A DNA stretch of 9,283 nt from an uncultured Clostridia bacterium (lineage in GTDB: Bacteria; Bacillota; Clostridia; TANB77; CAG-508), in assembly GCA_947625565.1 (NCBI GenBank), contig CANQOU010000042.1, forward strand, positions 1-9,283. The letters are read 5' to 3'. Shown here one piece after another: positions 7,488 through 9,283 of this stretch. Under the pieces are notes generated by a model that made no database searches, was not told the origin of the DNA, and saw only the letters and a program-made list of their open reading frames with translations. The translations under genes were made by a program, and so were the position numbers. Every line of letters starts with the position of its first letter. Position 1 is the stretch's first letter.

Positions 7488-8383
7488 TTAAAAGCTTCGT
7501 GATGAACCTCCACCACCAGATGAGCCTCCGCCACCAGAGAATCCACCTCCGGCCTGAAAATCCTCCACCAGAAAAGCCTCCTCCGCCATAGAAACCACCA
7601 CCGACCTTTGCTGAATATACTTATCAATAAAACTAATCCTACAAAAACTTGAATTGAAATACACATTGTTAAAAAACCTGCTGGTAATTTCATAATAGAA
7701 TTTAATATTATTGCAATAATAACTGATATTCCGTCTAGTATAAGTCCTATTATTTTTATTTTTTTACCTACAAAAGGAATAATAAAAAATATGATTGGTA
7801 AGCCTGTACCGAAAGAAAACATTATTTTTTCTGCACTACTAATGCTGTCTTGTGGAACTGCATCAATTTCTCCTACATCTACTCCATATTCATTAGAAAC
7901 TTCTTCTAATATCTTGCTATACCCATTTTTTATACCATCATTCCAGTTATCTTCTTTCAAGTATGGAATAATATATTCGTCTTGTATTCTTCCTGTTTTT
8001 CCATCTGTTAATACACCTTCTAGTCCATATCCTACTTCAATTCTAAATTGTCTTTCTTCTAATGCTAATAATAGCAAAACTCCATTATTTTTAGTTCTAT
8101 CTCCTATTCCAAATTTTCTAAATAAATCTGTTGCATATTCTTCCAAGCTGTTATTTTCTAAATTCGGAACAGTTACTACTACAATTTGAGCACCTGTTGC
8201 ACTTTCTAATTTTTGATTAGTTTCTATGATATATTCTTCTAAATCTGTATCTATTAAATTTGCATAATCATTTACATAGAACTTACTTGTTGGTTCTACT
8301 AATGCAAATGATTTTATCCCTATTGATAGGAATAAAATCATTATTATAAATACTCTTAATATTTTTTTATTCAAAGCTAACAT
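7488..8383 (-). CDS. TPM-domain (YgcG/Psb32-like) membrane protein, needing two +1 shifts
   Basis: With two single-base shifts this is a 297-residue protein of the TPM_phosphatase (YgcG/Psb32) family, a common partner of LemA; its biochemical role in bacteria is not settled. A signal peptide spans about residues 1-27 (cleavage near KSFA). The extracellular TPM domain follows, with VNDYANLI, IVVVTVPNL, NGVLLLLALEERQFRIEVGYGLEG and TDGKTGRI, to about residue 165. Hydrophobic segments fill about 185-260. The chain should end in a flexible Gly/Ser tail of repeated GGGGFSGGG and GGGGSS units and SSRSF, as in relatives. In the DNA this tail is interrupted at in-phase CGG codons 7601-7603 and 7549-7551; unshifted reading gives an Arg/Trp-rich tail unlike the family and ends at 7484. 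The start at ATG 8383 has a full AGGAGGT site. Confidence 0.9.
7549..7551 (-). other. In-phase CGG at +1 frame change, TPM site 2
   Basis: In the frame restored by the first TPM site, the minus strand reads TTT TCA GGC CGG AGG. Skipping the C at 7551 gives GGC GGA GGT GGA TTC, which continues the Gly-rich tail through GGGGSS units to SSRSF and a stop at 7488-7490. The preceding base is also C, so this one could be a simple CC length change. Confidence 0.85.
7601..7603 (-). other. In-phase CGG at +1 frame change, TPM site 1
   Basis: Codon 261 of the TPM gene is CGG, preceded by AGC AAA GGT. Triplet reading gives RWWFLWRRR, foreign to the family. Skipping the C at 7603 gives GGT GGT GGT TTC TAT GGC GGA GGA, the expected start of the Gly-rich tail. 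Confidence 0.88.
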
Positions 8384-8933
8384 TTGGTACCTCCTCGCTT
8401 CCTTCTGCTGCTTCGAAATAACTTACTTGTTCAAATCCAAATATATTAGCTAGTATATTATTTGGAAATCTTTTTATTGAAGAATTAAATGATTTTACAG
8501 CTTCATTATAATCTCTTCTTGCTGTCGCAATCCTATTTTCTGTTCCAGCTAATTCATCTGATAATTGAATAAAGTTTTGTGATGATTTTAAGTCTGGATA
8601 ATTTTCTACAATAACCATCAATCCATTTAATGCTGATGTTAGTTCCTCATTTGCTTGAGCTTTATCTTCAATATTACCTGCATTTATTAAATTTTGCCTT
8701 GCTGTTGTAACTTTTTCAATTACATCTGTTTCTTGCTTCATATATCCTTTTACTGTGTTAATAAGATTTGGAATTAAATCAGCTCTTCTTTGTAACATAA
8801 CATCCAAGTTAGCAGAACTTGTATCTATTTCCTCTCTTTTAGTTACCATTCCGTTGTATGCTCCAATTAGTGAAACAATAATAATAGCAATAACTGCTAT
8901 AACAATAATTAAAATAATAGTTGATTTTTTCAT
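8367..8933 (-). CDS. lemA: LemA family protein
   Basis: This 188-residue protein is a standard LemA: a single N-terminal membrane helix (about residues 5-27, after MKKS) and a long helical bundle outside or at the membrane. Family signatures are YNGMVTKREEID, RRADLIPNLINTVKGY, ENYPDLKSSQNF, ELAGTENRIATARRDYN and IFGFEQVSYFEA, with the usual end EGSEEVPNVSFE. LemA proteins are widespread; the molecular function is unproven, though pairing with TPM/YgcG proteins is very common and suggests a shared envelope role. The RBS is AAGGAG at 8940-8945. The stop lies 17 bases inside the following TPM gene, so translation is probably coupled. One CGG at 8851-8853 is out of phase (AAC GGA) and the frame there is undisturbed. 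Confidence 0.95.
   Translation of the reverse strand: MKKSTIILIIVIAVIAIIIVSLIGAYNGMVTKREEIDTSSANLDVMLQRRADLIPNLINTVKGYMKQETDVIEKVTTARQNLINAGNIEDKAQANEELTSALNGLMVIVENYPDLKSSQNFIQLSDELAGTENRIATARRDYNEAVKSFNSSIKRFPNNILANIFGFEQVSYFEAAEGSEEVPNVSFE
8389..8395 (-). promoter_or_regulatory. RBS of the TPM gene inside lemA
   Basis: AGGAGGT on the minus strand lies five bases before the TPM start ATG (8381-8383), within the last codons of lemA. It fixes the TPM start and shows that the 17-base overlap is designed for coupled translation. Confidence 0.8.
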
Positions 8934-8958
8934 ATTTATCTCCTTTTCTTTTTTATAT

Positions 8959-8987
8959 ATTTTATATTATTTTCATTATATTTACAA
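8959..8987 (-). promoter_or_regulatory. Possible lemA-TPM promoter
   Basis: On the minus strand TTGTAA (8982-8987) and TAAAAT (8959-8964) are 17 bases apart. An alternative -10 box, TATAAT at 8975-8980, has no clear -35 partner. In such AT-rich DNA either may be fortuitous, but a promoter is expected here because a terminator lies just upstream. Confidence 0.4.
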
Positions 8988-8996
8988 GCATATTTT

Positions 8997-9025
8997 AAAA
9001 AATAGCTATTTTTAATAGCTATTTT
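8997..9025 (-). terminator. Intrinsic terminator of the acyl-CoA synthetase gene
   Basis: AAAATAGCTAT at 8999-9009 pairs with 9015-9025 across a five-base loop, giving an 11-bp stem. On the minus strand the stem ends in a run of six T. It lies seven bases after the stop of the partial gene at 9033. The stem is AT-rich apart from the central GC, so it is weaker than the other two. Confidence 0.65.
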
Positions 9026-9032
9026 ATATTTA

Positions 9033-9283
9033 TTAGACACTACTCATTATACGTTTTATTTCTTCATTTCTCTTAACCTTTTTAGTTGTTGTTTTAATTA
9101 GTTCTTCATCTGTAACAATTAAGTTTTTCATATATTTATATGGTGGTAATGTTTTATTTATCTTCTTTATTTCCTCCCATATAATTTGCTTAATCTCTTC
9201 TTGAGTGCTATTTGGATATTTTTCTTTTACGACTTCTTTATCATATACTACTTTGACTGATAACTTAACATCATTCTTATCAT
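9033..9283 (-). CDS. AMP-forming acyl-CoA synthetase, C-terminal part only
   Basis: The last 82 residues of a gene that continues past the window edge; the first complete codon is at 9281-9279. The sequence contains EEIKKINKTLPPYKYMKNLIV followed by TDEELIKTTTKKVKRNEEI. This matches the C-terminal lid domain of the ANL superfamily, in particular long-chain fatty-acid-CoA ligases, where a Lys in the KTTTKKVKR segment takes part in adenylate formation. Such enzymes activate fatty acids with ATP and CoA. The substrate cannot be told from this fragment. It has no CGG codon. The gene is followed by its own terminator and then by the lemA operon on the same strand. Confidence 0.85.
   Translation of the reverse strand, partial: DKNDVKLSVKVVYDKEVVKEKYPNSTQEEIKQIIWEEIKKINKTLPPYKYMKNLIVTDEELIKTTTKKVKRNEEIKRIMSSV

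Noticed and set aside
7549..7603. prfB-like programmed +1 frameshifting with a Shine-Dalgarno-like stimulator
   Set aside because: GGAGG-like stretches precede the TPM sites only because the tail encodes Gly; the addA sites have none, there is no slippery P-site codon that re-pairs in the +1 frame, and no stop codon sits at the shift point.
7494..7606. Tandem GGN/GGA repeats as a DNA repeat or CRISPR-like array
   Set aside because: The repetition is explained by the Gly/Ser tail of the TPM family protein; there are no spacers or conserved repeat units.
7791..8189. Plus-strand reading frame opposite the TPM domain
   Set aside because: It is a shadow of the TPM gene; the Ser/Pro-rich translation is typical of antisense reading.
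8755..9015. Plus-strand hydrophobic reading frame opposite the start of lemA
   Set aside because: It is antisense to the LemA membrane helix and runs over the lemA promoter and RBS region; no supporting start signal.

Overview
The window is very AT-rich and reads as a chromosomal segment of a low-GC Gram-positive bacterium, most likely a member of the Clostridia and possibly an uncultured gut lineage. The signs are strong AGGAGG-type ribosome binding sites, sigma-A-like promoters, an AddA rather than RecBCD nuclease-helicase, RqcH, and Arg codons dominated by AGA. No mobile element, CRISPR array, tRNA or rRNA gene was seen.

Layout. Positions 11-189 hold a structured, comparatively GC-rich non-coding RNA candidate, perhaps 6S RNA. 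It is followed by a perfect hairpin and then rqcH on the plus strand (289-2031). A two-way terminator at 2035-2061 separates rqcH from a minus-strand operon read as cdd (cytidine deaminase), addA (helicase-nuclease subunit A) and a small two-pass membrane protein of unknown role. Between cdd and the next gene lies a divergent promoter region. A plus-strand Bax inhibitor-1 family membrane protein (6755-7444) follows and ends at a second two-way terminator. A second minus-strand operon is lemA followed by a TPM-domain (YgcG/Psb32-like) membrane protein, overlapping by 17 bases. The window ends in the 3' part of an AMP-forming acyl-CoA synthetase with its own terminator.

The main observation concerns translation. 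Two genes, addA and the TPM gene, each need two +1 frame changes to give the full conserved protein. All four changes fall exactly on an in-phase CGG codon. Dropping the C and reading on from GGN restores the family sequence: the Walker A loop of AddA, the segment just before the AddA TIDSFC motif, and the Gly-rich tail of the TPM protein twice. I found no other in-phase CGG in about 2,860 codons. By contrast, seven CGG trinucleotides lying out of phase in coding regions cause no disruption, and CGT, CGC and CGA are used as ordinary Arg codons. This suggests that in this organism CGG is not an Arg codon but a site of +1 shifting, C-skipping or CGGN four-base decoding. The competing explanation is a systematic insertion of C before GG by the sequencing or assembly.

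Otherwise the genes are housekeeping in type: ribosome quality control (RqcH), double-strand break repair (AddA), pyrimidine salvage (Cdd), membrane homeostasis (BI-1, LemA/TPM) and fatty-acid activation.
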